64,000 nt of DNA from Syngnathus acus (Eukaryota; Chordata; Actinopteri; Syngnathiformes; Syngnathidae): positions 410,991 through 474,990 of the forward strand of contig NC_051092.1 of the NCBI RefSeq assembly GCF_901709675.1, read 5' to 3'. A program made the position numbers and the translations under genes. Shown here piece after piece: positions 1 to 20,960 of this stretch. The notes beneath the pieces are model-generated. The model searched no databases. It had not been told where the DNA came from and saw nothing but the letters and a program-made list of their open reading frames with translations. Within the stretch, counting starts at the first letter, position 1, and each line of letters starts with the position of its first letter.

Positions 1-8375
<8,375 letters not shown>

Positions 8376-8669
8376 AGCAGAGGAAAAACTGGGCGACCAA
8401 TCGTAGTTGTCGTTATGCTGATGTGACTCCAATTTGCAATCTTCTCTTTTGGAAACTGTACAAATGGAAATCAAGTGACGCATGCTGTTTTTTAATTTTT
8501 TGTCTTTTTTTTTTACAAATGAGTCTGATTAAACGAAAAAACACATTAGTCTCTACCTCCATCTTTGTGGCCACAAATGCGTGCAGGCAGGCCTCCTTCC
8601 GTCTTGGCATCCTTTTCAGCTCCCAGGTGGTCCACACTCCCGCGTTTGAGGATCAGCTCTCCATATGCC

Positions 8670-8708
<39 letters not shown>

Positions 8709-11596
8709 CGACCTTCCTCAAAGCCGGCGGGAAGTCGGCAGGCCACGCTGCGCACGTGAGGCCGATCGATGGCGGCCGTCCACGCTGCGACCAGAGCGCC
8801 GAGCCATACGGTGGGAGCTCCTCGTGCATGTAATGAATATTGAAGCTGAAGCAGCGTTGCCGCTTTCCCGACTTGATTTCCCCTGACTCAGCACCCTGGG
8901 AAGAAAAACATTGGAGATGTTTTTAGCTGTCATGTCACGGCTACAACTGTACATGTTTTTTTTCCCTTTCTTCTCAGGTGGCCACAGCACACCTGGGAGG
9001 TCTCCTAATTGGGCGGAGGAGGCCTGAGGTGCTCCGCGGGCTTCAGACACACCGGGTCGTCTCACAGTTCGTTCAACCCCCGCTGCCAGAAGCAAATGGG
9101 CCACACACAATCTATTTTTAGAAGGTGCACAGCGGCGCCCCGGAGTCGTCTGACGGAGATGTCGCCGAGGCGGACGTGGATCTCCGAGTGCAACGTTGTG
9201 ATTGCTTTAGCTTAGAAAAAGAATGTGTGTGCGTACGTGCGTGTACGTGTGCACTCACATGTGGCGTGCAGATGGTGCCACAGTCTGTTCCCAAGAAAGT
9301 TCCGTCAGCTCTTGGAACAGGATGAGGATGAGGAGGACGTCTGTCGGCAGACGCGTGTCGGCGCACGTTCTTCTTCTCCGTGGTTCTCGTTTTTCAAAAA
9401 ATGAAACGAGGATCATTTGGACATCATAACCTGCAGAATTGCTCAAGTTTGTACCATTCCAAATATACTTGACCAGCATCACTCAAGTGGGAGGTTCCGC
9501 CTCCTCCGGACCCAGTTTGATGGATACTTTTTGGACTGAAGTCGACGGCCTCGACTCCGAGGTGATGAAATAATGATCACGTCCCCCTAAAATAGACAAA
9601 CAGCATTTAATTATGAACACGGCAGACAGCTTGATGCTCTTAGTATGTTAGTGGGGGTTTTTTTGGACTGAGCAATTTATTTACATTCCAAGAAATCCAA
9701 GAAAAAGACATGGAAGTCGGTCTTTCCAAGTTGCCTTTGTGGCGTCTTCTGGGAAATGTCCAGGAGCTTCTCATCTGATGTAAATCTTTGCTGACGAAGC
9801 CACCGAATCGTTCCAAAGGCTCATTTTTCGAGACGATCAATTATTAATCGTGTCGGAAACAGAGATGGGCTTTTTAGGGAATAAGGACTCCAAAAAAAAG
9901 CAATAGATTGACTGACACGGCGAGAAATGGATTAGAGTTCCTTTGTTGCGCCTTGAGGCCGTGACTCGGCGCTCGCTCGCTCGCTCGCTCGCACACCCGC
10001 TCACAGTTGACGCAAGGCCGGCCGGCCCGCTCGCTCGCCCACTCACACTTGACGGCCACCTCTGCGCTCCATGCAGTTCTGCACGCGCCACTTGTCGTAT
10101 CAAAGGCCGAGGCGAGGCGTCATGCTCGACACCGTGCTGAGGAACAGCTTCGCATCAAGGAAGCGGCAAAGTGGGACGCTTTCGAGAAGACGTAGCGACT
10201 CCAAATGAATATGTGGCGCCACATTAATTGAAGATGACATACTTTAGGTCTTTCATGACTTGGTGGTTGTAATTTGTCAAATGCTGTGGATTGATTCTCT
10301 TATTTTTTGTCTTTGTGAACACGTGGCCTCTGTTTTGTGGTAAAGGACCGTTGGCTCATTTTGACTCAACTTTGGGTTGTTTTTCAAATTAGCAGCACTT
10401 TCGAAGACGAATCAGAATGAAGTCGTCGAGCTTCAAGTTGCCTATGTACGTACTTGAATCTTCACCGTGGACCAAACTCACGGCCAACTGTGCATCCGTT
10501 CACGCTTGCTGGTAAATACAAACATTTCAACTTTTGCCTGACTGTCTAGAATCTAGACGCAGACTAGATGGAGCAATACAGGTTGGTTATTTTAAATCAT
10601 TTTGAATTATGCCCAATGTATATATCAAATGAAATAACTTGAAAATAAATATTGTCCAAATCTGGTTGGCGGAGGTTGAGGTTTCGCGCATGCGCAATGA
10701 GGCCTTTCCGTATACGTAGGCGCATTTCAGACAACAGCCAGTTCGAAAGCGAAGAGAGGGAACGACCAAGTCAACGGTAAAAAACAATTCTCATCTGAAT
10801 ATTACAAATTCCGCCGCCCGATACAGACCAATAACTACACAACAAGCTTGGTGAGTCGTCTGTTTTGGCGACCGTTTATTGTGTCGCTTCAGCCAGTGGC
10901 AATTTTATGCCAAATCACTCCGCTTTCGAGTTTCATTGCTCGGTGGACGCACGAAAAATACTCGGCGAAGATTTTCTTGTCACTTGTGAATTCTTCGCGT
11001 TTCACATTCATATGCGCCGTGTGTCGAATACACAAATTAACTATTCGTCACGTCGCCTCCTCTACAACTAGCGCGCTTCAGTGTACACTCTCAAAGTTTG
11101 TCGTGGTTTTATTTTTTCCCCTCCATATGTTTTACTAGGTAAGTCAGTTGAGAACACTTGGACTTTGTGAAAACAACGACTCATTCTGACAAATGAATAA
11201 TGGCATAGCCCTGTCGTCGGGTGAGTTTTTTTTTTTAATGTATTTATTTGTTTTCCAAGGCAAGCCAAACCAAGCGAGAGAGACATCTGGAAGGTCAAAG
11301 TCGGGCAACGTAGCTGAGCTCCGAGCTCCAGATTGACTCCTTCCTCTTCTTAAGTCAGGCCGCCGGCTCTTCTCCACTCCACTCCAAATCACAAGAGGTT
11401 AATCCCAGTCATTTCTTTTTCCGCGCTGGCATTTCCACCCCAGCCATCCATCCAGCCAGCCATCCATCCAGCCAGCCGGCCAGCCAGCCAGCGAGCGTGG
11501 CGTATGCCGGCCGTCAGGCTGTTCCCACCGCACGCAATAAGACACCTGCTATTCTGTTTTTGATTCATTTTTTAGGCCGCCGCCGCCACCACCAGG
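8376..11596. other. grm8-pot1 intergenic DNA, no gene recognised
   Basis: ATTAAA at 8528 is the likely grm8 polyadenylation signal. A GA repeat lies at 8667-8704, a CGCTCGCT-type run near 9971-10035, and a short CCAGCCAGC run near 11440-11495 just ahead of pot1. No frame shows conserved protein wording. Confidence 0.6.
8528..8533 (+). promoter_or_regulatory. Probable grm8 polyadenylation signal (ATTAAA)
   Basis: First canonical-type hexamer after the grm8 stop at 8375, about 150 bp downstream. Inferred from position only. Confidence 0.5.
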
Positions 11597-14500
11597 ATGC
11601 CTGTCATTTTGTTGGCAGAAGGGGCGGGGCCAGGCAACCTGACCATCGTTCCAATCGCGCACATCAACGTTGCCGCCAGCCACAGCCACCACTCGGTCAA
11701 GGTGAGCTCCTGGCAACAACTCCCACGAAAATCAATGAAAGATGACACCAAAAAAAAGGATCAAATCCATAAATCGCGTGCATCCAGGGGAGAGTGGTGC
11801 ACAAAGGACAGCTGCTGGAGTCATCGAGGGACAACTTCTTCCTGAAGACCATCATTGAAGGTAGAAAGATGGACCTGAGCGTGGACGGCAGCGTGAATGA
11901 GTTGCCGTGGTGTTTTGCGTGTCCAAAGACGACTCGGGGCCTCGGGAGGTGTCGGCCATCAACGTGGTGCTGCTGGACAAGTTGGCCAGCGACTTCTGCC
12001 CGGCTGTCAATCAAGGGGTATGTTCAAGTGGCAGCTGATGGAAAATGTGCAGATGAAGCAAACAAAACCACGGCGGCCCCGCTTTGACGCTTTGAATCTT
12101 CTCCGTCAGGACGAGGTGACGCTCTCGGGCTTCACCGTGCGCGATTGTCCCACGGTGGAGATGGGCAGGCAGCATCCCTGCGTCCTGGAGATGTTGGGAG
12201 ATCGAGCCTTTGTTCACGTGAGGACCAGGATGGAGATTGAAATCAAAGGAAATGATGACTAAAACCAAATACTCAAAAAGGAAGACAAGATGTTAGATGG
12301 GAACAGAAATGATTCGACAAAAAGCAAGATCATCATAGGAAGCAAGCTGTGGTGGTCTTTATATTTTTTAATTAGGCTTAGAATTGAACTCTCTAGACAG
12401 AAAGACTTGAGTCTTGGATCGCTGACGATTTTGGCCAGTTTGGTCTCCAAAATGCCAAATCTGGTCTTCTGCGCTTCAGGTGTCTTGGTCCCCGCCCACT
12501 GACCTCTCGGCTCCACAACAAGCCCAGAAGAACAAAGGTCCAGCGACTTCCTCGGTCAGAGCGGTCGCCACTTCCTTGTGGAGTGGGGCTCCAAGAATGC
12601 AACATCTGCTCTTCTGTGATTCAGGCATCTCGCGTCCCGCCCGCTGACCTCCTGGCTCCACGACAAGCCCAGAAGAACAAAGGTCCAGCGACTCCCTCGG
12701 TCAGAAGCCCGTCCGTCCGACCGACCGATCCTCTGCAAATGTGAGAAGCGCCGCGAGTGTGGTGCTTTCTGCTCATCGCTCCGGGGTTGTTGCGCAGGTT
12801 TCCAGCAAGCCAACGCGCACGTACGTCAAGCTCGGGGACCTGAAACCCGGAGATGTGGTCAACGTGTACGGCGTGGTGGTCTTCTTCAAACGGCCATTCA
12901 AGAGCCGCGGAACAGGTCAGTCCGGTTGGAGCCAATCCAATTGACACGTCAGAGATGGCGCCATTTTCCCCATGTTGTCGTGTGGTGCAATCGCGTTCCC
13001 TTTTTCTTTTCTTTTTTTTTTCCTTTTCTCCAAAAAACAAAACAAGCGGCAGCCATTTTGTCTCCCCTCGGCAGATTACTGTTCCAGCCTGAAGATCACT
13101 GATCAATCTCAGAAATTGATCAGCTGCACCATTTTCTGCCCCACACTGGAGTCGCACCCGCAAATCTTCCAGAATGGCGACATTGTGCGCTTGCACAAAG
13201 TCAAGGTTGCGTATGCCAGGGGGGGCGGGGCAATGTGTCCACTCGCACGAGTTCTAAGGCTCCGGCCGTCACCCCTCGCAGACTAAGCTCTACAAGGGTT
13301 CCCTCGCCCTGATCAGCAGCTTCGGCTTTTCCGCCATGACCTTCAGCGGAAAGGAGGGCGACGACTTTGAGCCTCAGACCTCCAGCCGGAACTCCTCCTC
13401 CACCGAGGACGACTATCAAAACGTGAAGGCGCTGCGGTCCTGGGCGGCCGACCAGGACCTGCTGCACCCGGACCCCGGCGTGCCGCTGTCGGGCGTCCAG
13501 CCCGAAATGTACTTCAACCTCACCTGCCAGCTGCTCGCCAAAGCGCCCGTGGACTCCACCTGCACGCTGCTCAGGGTCTGAAAGCTTTTGCTCTTTTGCT
13601 TGGGGCCGGGCTTTTTAATCAGGGCCGCTCGCTCTTTGGCAGGTGTGGGACGGCAGCCGGTGTCCTCACGCTCTGCTGCAAGTGACGGTGGACCCGGACG
13701 TGACGGAGGGCCCCGCCTTTTTCTCCGAGGAGCAAGAGATGCTCATCGCTAACGTGCTGGTGTACGACAACCACGTGGAGTGCGCCCGCCGCCTCAAGGT
13801 CAGAAGCGGCAAACCGCCGAGCAGGTGTTCAAGTTTACGCTCGTCAAAAATGACATATTCTCAAATGTGCCTTTGACCCGAGCAGAACTGCCATGAATTT
13901 GTTGTGGCCTGCTATCAAAAAAATGTGATTTTGCTGATTTAAAAAAAAAAAAAACAAATAGCACTCTGTAATATTAAGTGCGAGTCTGTAATATTAAGTG
14001 CGAGTTGAGCCGCCGCTTGAGTGTGTTTCACAGGTAAATACGCGCTCTCGTAGGAGAGCGGTTAAAAGCGTCCGCAGGAACGCCGGCAAGCAAATAGAGC
14101 CCGTCGAGACTCGGCCCGAACCTGCTGACTCGGCACACTTTGATCCGGCCCAGTCGCAATCCTCCGGGCTTTTCCTTTCTTTCTCGGCTTCCGCCCGGAA
14201 TGAATGATAAGAGCAAGACGGGACTCTCCCTTTTGTCTTTGCGGCCCCACGGCGCTCGCTCATTAGCTGCCGCTTAGCGCTCACGCTTCATCGGCGGGCC
14301 GGCCGGCGCGCTGCGGCAGACACGTCTACACCCCAAAAAGCAGGAGTGGGGTGACACAAGTGTTGAGGTGAAAGGCGTCACTATAAAGTGGCACACTTTT
14401 GGCTTGGAGTGCTTTTCCATCCAGCAGCCCAAATGCCCCCCCACCAAACCTTCTTATTGGCCCAATATCTCCGAGTCGCAGACGCTCTTTGCTAAAGCGC

Positions 14501-17500
14501 TTAACACGCTGCCCCGTTCCCCAGTTGCTGTGGCGACGCCCAAGGTGATGCCGCAGCTTTTTTTTTTTTCTTCCCTCAATCCCCCATCCCTTTAAAAGAT
14601 GAAATGTTTTTAATCCCTCACAAGAGGAAGAGAAGATGAAGGCAGAGTAGGATGCTTGTAGGCCACTTCATTAGGTACGGCGGCTGTGAAAGTCATTTCA
14701 ATATCTTTATTTATTTTATTTTTTTTAGAACTAATATATTTTGTTTCAACAAAGGTGCAACATCAATTGTTTAGAAGTCGTGAAGTGTCGCGCAATTTCA
14801 TTTTTGAGCAATTTTTCCATGACGGCTTGCAGTGCAGGTTTGTGGATGTTGCACCAATGAAAAGCAAGTTTGCAAAATGGCCAAGCCCGCAGCGCTACCG
14901 AGGTCGTGCGCTCCCACGCACGCTTTACGGCAGTTAGCGAGCGCCGAAGCGGCGTTCCGGCCTTTGCGCCTCCCGGCGACGAGCCAAGACGCGCATGGCG
15001 CTCGGCCGAAGATGACTCACTCATCTTCTTCTTGGTCTTCTCCCGCTCCTCAGCTTTGATGCGATTACGCGTCACCACGTATGTTTGCGCCTTCCTTCAA
15101 CCCGTCAGGCCTACGGCGCCACGACGTTTGATTGCCTCTGACAGCCGACGTTGACGCTTGAAATCATCATCATCATCGTGATGACGAGGAGGACGTGGTT
15201 TTGTCATCTTTAGGCTTGGCGTGACAAGATTCGAATTGGGGTGGGAGGCGAGTCGTCTCCAGGCGACTGACTCACCGACCGCCCTGCAAAGTTTGATGCA
15301 ACAGTGCCACCTGCTGGCCTCCGCAGTCACAGCACAGGCGGGAGCCAAACAAATGTATTTGTTTCCGTAACAGCGGTACTCTGATCCTCTTGCTCAATGT
15401 CTTCGCCAGCCCGGGGACTTCCTGAGGATCTTCAACCTGCGAGCCGTCCGGGTTCCGTCAAGGTTCCGAAGCAGAGCGGCAGGCAAGTGGAGGAGGTCAA
15501 CCTTCTGGCCTTCCACCTTCACGGCGGCACGGGCGTACGGCAGGGGCCTCTGCGTTCTGCCCGACAACAATCCCGATGTCCCAAAGCTCAAGAGGTGACT
15601 CCTCGGCTCCTTACCACGGCCCTTGTCTCAATCCGTAAATGGCCGTCCGTCCGTCCGTCCGTGTTGACTTGCTGCTTTGCGTGCAGGGCAATGGAGCTTT
15701 TCCATGCCGCCAACCAAAGTCAACGACTCTGCCATGATGGAAGGGATGATGCGCCTCCGCACTCTGCAGGTCAGCCAAACACTAGCGCTCTTGTCCACAG
15801 GGGGGCAGGCGCCATCATCTTGGAAAACTGAAACCTAAACAAACAACTTGAGAATATTTTCACCTTCCAATTAGTAAAGTAAAAAATGGAATGTTATTTA
15901 GCACAAACATTTCATATGAATATAAATCAATCATTTTATGTAAATGGTACTTGAAATGATATTTGCGTGAATGTGGCTTTTGTTACTTTCACAATGTCGT
16001 TGAGCTTGTGAACTTGCGTATAGCGCCCTCTGGTGTCCACAAGAAGCTTTTTGTCTCGCTTCATTGAGTAAATTGTGCATTCAACGAAGACTCCTGCACG
16101 TTTGTCACACTTTGAAGAAATTGCAAGGCTCTCTGACCTTGCAAGGCTCACCACATTTGGCATAACGCCGTCTCTCTCGTAAGTCATCTCAGTGTCTTGA
16201 TGCCGCCTCTCTCCTGTTTTCAGCGGGCGGAGCTTCCATGGAGTTTGGCACAGGTAGGAAACACCTGGAACCATAATATAGTATACATTTAAAAAAAAAA
16301 AAGTCGATTTTGCTCAAATGGATCAATCTGTCAAATTGCTGAGATTCATTTTAAGAAACGTGTCAATGTGCTTCAATGCCAAAAAAACCCCGACTTCAGG
16401 TCTCGACGAGCAACGTCTTCCTTCTCTGCATTTGGCCGGCCTCGACGTTGGGTTGTTTTGTGACTTGTGTTTGTGCCGCCCCAAGTGAGAAGGTGCGCTC
16501 ACGAGGTGGCGCCCATCACGCTGGGCGAGCTGCTGCGTCACGAGCCGGGCGGCTTTCATCACGTCCGAGCCCAGCTGGCCTCCTACGAGCCCCAGAGGCT
16601 CCACCGGGCGCTCAAACTTTACTGCAGCAAGTGCAACGCCATGTACGGGTCGCGCGCCGCTCCGCCCGTTGGTCGGCCCCGGTGCTAACCCCGAATGTGC
16701 ACGCTCCTCCAGGGAGGAGGTTCCCAACGACTTGCACGTGGATGAGCGTTTTTATCCGGGGAGTCGGGCCAGCCCAGTGGGCCTTACGTGAGGCCGTTCT
16801 GGTGCTTCGCGGGCAGCATGTGCCCACCCGCCGCCGCCGCTGCCGCTGACGACGAGCCCGGCGGCACGTCCAAGCGCTTGGTCAAATTTTACCAATCGGC
16901 GCTTCTCGTGTTGGAGCGCAGGACCAAGGAGTTAATTTTTTTTCGCAGGTAAAATGAGGACTTGCACAACAATGGTTGTGCCTGAGGCCACATGGAGAAT
17001 TAAAAAAACAAAAAAAAACCAACAACACAGATTGGTCGCCAACTCTTCTGTCTTACTTTTTTCCCAGGTTACATGCTACACGAACTAACGCCCGTATGGC
17101 AGCCAAGTACCTGAATGTGGTTCCTGTCAGTTTGGCACCAGATGGTCGCCCTGGCGCTGTTGGACCTGAGCGCGCCCTTCCTCTTGTGCGGAAGGAAGAG
17201 CTTCTACGGGTCGGGACCACGGAGGCCACAATGTCCGTCGTCATCTCGCCAGTTGGTGACGTTCTCTCTCTCTCTCATCAGGTGTAAGCGGTGTTCAAAG
17301 GAACCCGCCATCATGGACCCCACACTCCAAGGAAGCAAAGTCATAAATGAGAAGGACGTCGCCAAAGGTCCATTTGCTATTTTTAAAATCCGAATGATTC
17401 ACTTGCTGTAATATCTTTGAGTGCACTTTTCACCTTCTTGTCAAAATGGTTCTTCATTTTTCAATCCTGTAGGTGACCCAATACTTTTGTCCAGATGACA

Positions 17501-17958
17501 CACCTCACTTGAAGTCTGTGTTCCAATACTTTTGTTGTGATTTTCTGCGTCGATAGCATTTGGCATTCAACTCTGAAGTTGGTCCTGGTGCTGAAGTTCC
17601 GCCTGCAAGACGGCGACGACACACTGGACGCCTTCCTGTGGAGGGACGCGGTCAGTCCGAGCGGACGGGCGGGCGGGCGTCACGTCACAAAGCCAAAGCC
17701 CACAGCTTGTGTGTCTCTGATTAGGAGACCTTCTTCAATGTGTCGGCGGAAGACGCAGCGACCAACCAGCAGGCTCAGGATCAAGTCCGACGAACGCTGG
17801 ACTCGCTTTGTCCCCCAGAGGGCGCTACAGGTGAACGTCCGTGGCTTGACTTGTGCGTGGCGTCATACAGCGATCGCGACGCTAACGCGGACGGAAACGC
17901 AGAAACCTTCTACCAGGTCTGCCACACGAGCGCACGAACATCTTCAACGTTGACGTAG
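11597..17958 (+). CDS. pot1: Protection of telomeres 1 (POT1), with several apparent frame breaks
   Basis: Shelterin subunit that binds single-stranded TTAGGG repeats through OB folds and TPP1 through its C-terminal region. Confident exons: 11597-11701, 11788-11860, 11929-12017, 12110-12217, 12798-12915, 13075-13205, 13282-13575, 13643-13798, 15410-15594, 15687-15769, 16713-16949, 17068-17209, 17282-17367, 17557-17650 and 17725-17958. A further exon ends at 16642 (start unclear), and small exons at 16224-16253 and from 16400 are possible. Recognisable POT1 landmarks are GDVVNVYGVVVFFK and SRGTDYCSSLKI (OB1), YFNLTCQLLAKA and ILVYDNHVECARRLK-like wording, FHLHGG then YGRGLCVLPD, LKLYCSKC, LLDLSAPFLL, CKRCS and PWLDLCVASY. 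The first four exons encode about 125 residues upstream of the usual OB1. Frames shift within 15410-15594 (twice), near 16750 (T5 run), near 17130 and near 17570. An AATAAA lies at 18249. Confidence 0.88.
12408..12716 (+). repeat. Tandem duplication (about 144 bp) in a pot1 intron
   Basis: The block containing CCCAGAAGAACAAAGGTCCA occurs at about 12523 and again at about 12667, flanked on both sides by matching GACCTC-GGCTCCAC and CTCGGTCAGA stretches. Units differ by several bases. It lies between the 12110-12217 and 12798-12915 exons. Confidence 0.8.
13962..14006 (+). repeat. Short tandem duplication in a pot1 intron
   Basis: CTGTAATATTAAGTGCGAGT is repeated with a period of about 21 bp after an A run. 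It sits in the 1.6-kb intron 13799-15409, which otherwise shows no gene. Confidence 0.75.
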
Positions 17959-18696
17959 GAAAAGTCATTTTTGCTGGATTATTCAAAAATGCCAATCAAC
18001 CAAATTGTTGTGTTTCTTTTCTCATGTTGCTTCTCTTCAAATGGAATACAGGCAGGCCCAACCTCAAGTTTTTTTTTGCTTTCTGTGAGTCAGGTGCAAG
18101 ATTTGATGTCTAATTGGAAGTGAAAAGTGAGGAAATCTGTAAAAACGTACGAGGAGACATATTGGGACTCGTTTACAAGCAGTGAAAAATACAAGTTATT
18201 TATGTTGTCGTAGTTCTTGACGAAGCGATATGCTGCTGCCTGTTCAGTCAATAAAGTCTTTTTGGTGGCCAGTTTCATCTCGAATCACATTAATTGACCA
18301 TTTTCTTTCATGTCCTTTTGAAATGAGAATAACTTGGAAGTCGTCCACCTCACCCATTGCCCACCCGGCCCCTCTAACCTCAAGCGACCCCCCTCTTTTG
18401 GGTCCGCCCCCGCTGCACCCCTCCATCGCTCCGGGCTCTTCGATCACTACACGCCGACCGACCGACCGACCGAGCCGACCTCCACTGCGCCTGCTGAAAG
18501 TGCCCCCCACCCACCCAAAGCCAAGCCCCAGCCCCTTCTCATCGGAGGACTTCTTTCGACTCGCGGGCGCATATCTTCTCGGAGACTATGGGCTTCGACT
18601 GGTCTTTGAGGCCCTTTTTTTCGAACCAAAGTGACATGGCTCGCGCGCCGGGGACTCTCGTCGGTGTCGGGCTTAAGGGAACCCCAGCGCGCCACC
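17959..18696. other. pot1-gpr37 intergenic DNA
   Basis: AATAAA at 18249 is the probable pot1 polyadenylation signal. From about 18340 the sequence becomes C-rich with a short CGAC repeat (18450-18475), which is consistent with gpr37 promoter/5' UTR. No separate gene is seen. Confidence 0.55.
18249..18254 (+). promoter_or_regulatory. Probable pot1 polyadenylation signal (AATAAA)
   Basis: About 290 bp after the pot1 stop, followed by a T-rich/GT-rich stretch (TCTTTTTGGTGG). Confidence 0.55.
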
Positions 18697-20960
18697 ATGC
18701 CCCTCCTGAATCGGCCTGCTGTGCGTTTGGATGTGCGCCGAGGCCGTGGCCGCACACGCGGACGAGCAGAGCGGCGGTGGCGCACTTTGAACGGGGCGAC
18801 GTCGCGGGACGTCCTCCGCCCGGAGTTGGACTCGGAGACGAAGTCGTCCGAAGCCGCCGCAGCGGTGGAAGCACCGCATGCACCGCATGCGCCGCATGCA
18901 CCGAGCCCGCTGCGTAATTGGAGCGGACACCCGGCGTTGGGCGCGGACGCTGAGCGGCCAGTGAGCGAATACGACCCGCCAGCGACGACGAGGAGGCGCG
19001 AGCGGCGTCAAAGAGGGAGCGGCAAGCGGCGAAGCGAGCGTCTTGAGCGCCGGGCCGCCGCCGCCCCCCGCTGCCTGGCCGTCGGGTCATGGCGCAGGAG
19101 CAAGACGAACCCCCGCCGAAGCTCCGTCGAGTTCCAACGCCAGCAGCAGCAGCTACGACGAGTACGCCACCGAATCCCCGCCTTTGGAGCCCGGCACCCC
19201 TCGGAGCAAAGTGAAGCGGGTGAGGAACCCCTTCTACCCGCTGAGCGCGGCGGCGTACGGCGCCTACGCGCTGCTGGCGGCCGCCTTGGCGCTGGTGTGC
19301 GCGGGCGTGCTGGGCAACGTGTCGCTCATGTGCATGGTGTGCCACAACTACTACATGAGGAGCATCTCCAACTCGCTGCTGGCCAACATGGCGCTGTGGG
19401 ACTTCCTGGTGCTCTTCTTGTGCCTGCCGCTGGTGCTCTTCCACGCCCTCACCGACGACTGGCTGCTCGGGGAAACGTCCTGCAGGCTCGTCCCTTACCT
19501 GGAGGTGAGCGGCCTCACGCGCCATGTTACATCTGAACTTTTATTTGATTTCTTCTATCTTTTTGCTTTGTTATGGCCTAAGGACAGCAAAAGGCAAAGT
19601 AGTCCCAAATAGCACTTTGGGCCTGCCTTTCATCGTTGCGAGGCGGGCGAGGCCTTGTTGATCCTTCCTGAATCCGTCTCAAGACAAGATTAGAAGTGTT
19701 AAGTGCAAGATGGCAGACTGCACGATAGCAGCTTTAATATTTAATCTGCTCAACATGAAAAAGAGGCCAGCACGCACCTGCTGATCATGTGACAAGCTCT
19801 TAGCCAATCACAGCGCAGATGACAATTAATGAGGAACGCTGGGATTAGCACAGGGTGACCCCCCGAGCGCCCCATTCAAATTTCTTTGTGTTTTTCTTTT
19901 AATCCTTTGAATTTAATCTCTAAACTAGACGTATTTTATTTTGACAGGATGTTTGTTGTCTTTGTACTGTAAAGTACTTTTCTTTTATTCTGGAGGGATG
20001 ATCATCCCTCTGTTCCTTGACGTCAAACTTTGTCTTTTATGTTGGCGGGATGCTCATTGGATGTTGGCGCTGCAGATGATGCCTTGTCTTTTGTTGCGGT
20101 GTCTCCTGTCGTTTGCTAACGTGTCCTCGTGCCCCCCCTCCCTCCAGGTGGCGTCTCTCGGTGTGACCACGTTCACCCTCTGCGCCCTCTGCATCGACCG
20201 CTTCCGCGCCGCCGCCAACGTGCGTTCCTACTACGAGATGACGGACAACTGGGCGTCCACCAGCGCCAAGCTGGCCGTCATCTGGCTGGGCGCCCTGCTG
20301 CTGGCCCTGCCCGAGCTCCTCATCCGCCAGCTGGTGACGGAGGAGGCCGCCGCCGGCGAGGACGCGGCGGCCTGCGAGCGCTGCGTGCTACGCGTGTCCA
20401 CCCGCCTGCCGGACACGCTGTACGTTCTGGGCCTGACGTACGGCGGCGCCCGCCTGTGGTGGTTCTTCGGCTGCTACTTCTGTCTCCCCACGCTCTTCAC
20501 CATCTTCTGCTCGCTGGCCACCGCCCACAAGATCCGCGGCGCCGAGCGGTCGGCGGCGCCCACTCGCGGCACCAAGAAGCAGATCCGCCTGGAGAGCCAG
20601 ATGAACTGCACGGTGGTGGCGCTCGCCATCCTCTACGGCTTCTGCCTCATCCCCGAGAACGTCTGCAACGTGGTGATGGCCTACATGGCGGCGGGGGTGG
20701 CGCCCCGCACCCTGGACGTCCTGCAGCTGCTGAGTCAGCTGCTTCTGTTCTGCAAGGCGGCCGCCGCCCCGCTGTTGGTCCTGTCCCTGTGCGAGCCGTT
20801 CCGCCGGGCCGTTTCCTAGACTGTTGCTGCTGTTGCTGCCGAGAGTGCGGCGGCCCGAGCGCCGGTGGCGCCGAGCTGGAGCTAGCGCGCTGCGACGCGG
20901 CCCCCCGACGACGGGGGGGAGACGTCGGCAAATTACGCCTCGGTGGGGACGCACTGCTGA
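18697..20960 (+). CDS. gpr37: GPR37-type orphan receptor, with apparent frame breaks at both ends
   Basis: Rhodopsin-like seven-helix receptor related to endothelin/bombesin receptors (GPR37, Pael-R). Two coding exons: first exon to 19504, second from 20148. The intron falls at [21 protein letters not shown]. Helices 1-3 include [27 protein letters not shown] and [11 protein letters not shown]; later parts include [39 protein letters not shown] and [20 protein letters not shown]. The start is placed at 18697, where GCCACC-ATG is a strong Kozak context. The next bases give a hydrophobic signal peptide ([13 protein letters not shown]) only after a one-base frame change. The uninterrupted C-terminal frame stops at 20819, but the family's six-cysteine cluster (CCCCCC at about 20823) and the exact terminal wording YASVGTHC-stop (ending 20960) follow in shifted frames, the second shift at a G7 run (20913-20919). 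The ectodomain reading between 18720 and 19040 is therefore uncertain. GPR37 is preferred over GPR37L1 by motif wording and by pot1 adjacency. Confidence 0.87.

Noticed and set aside
11597-17958. pot1 as a processed pseudogene
   Set aside because: Introns with good splice sites are present throughout, so it is not retroposed; frame breaks alone do not show loss of function given similar breaks in neighbours.
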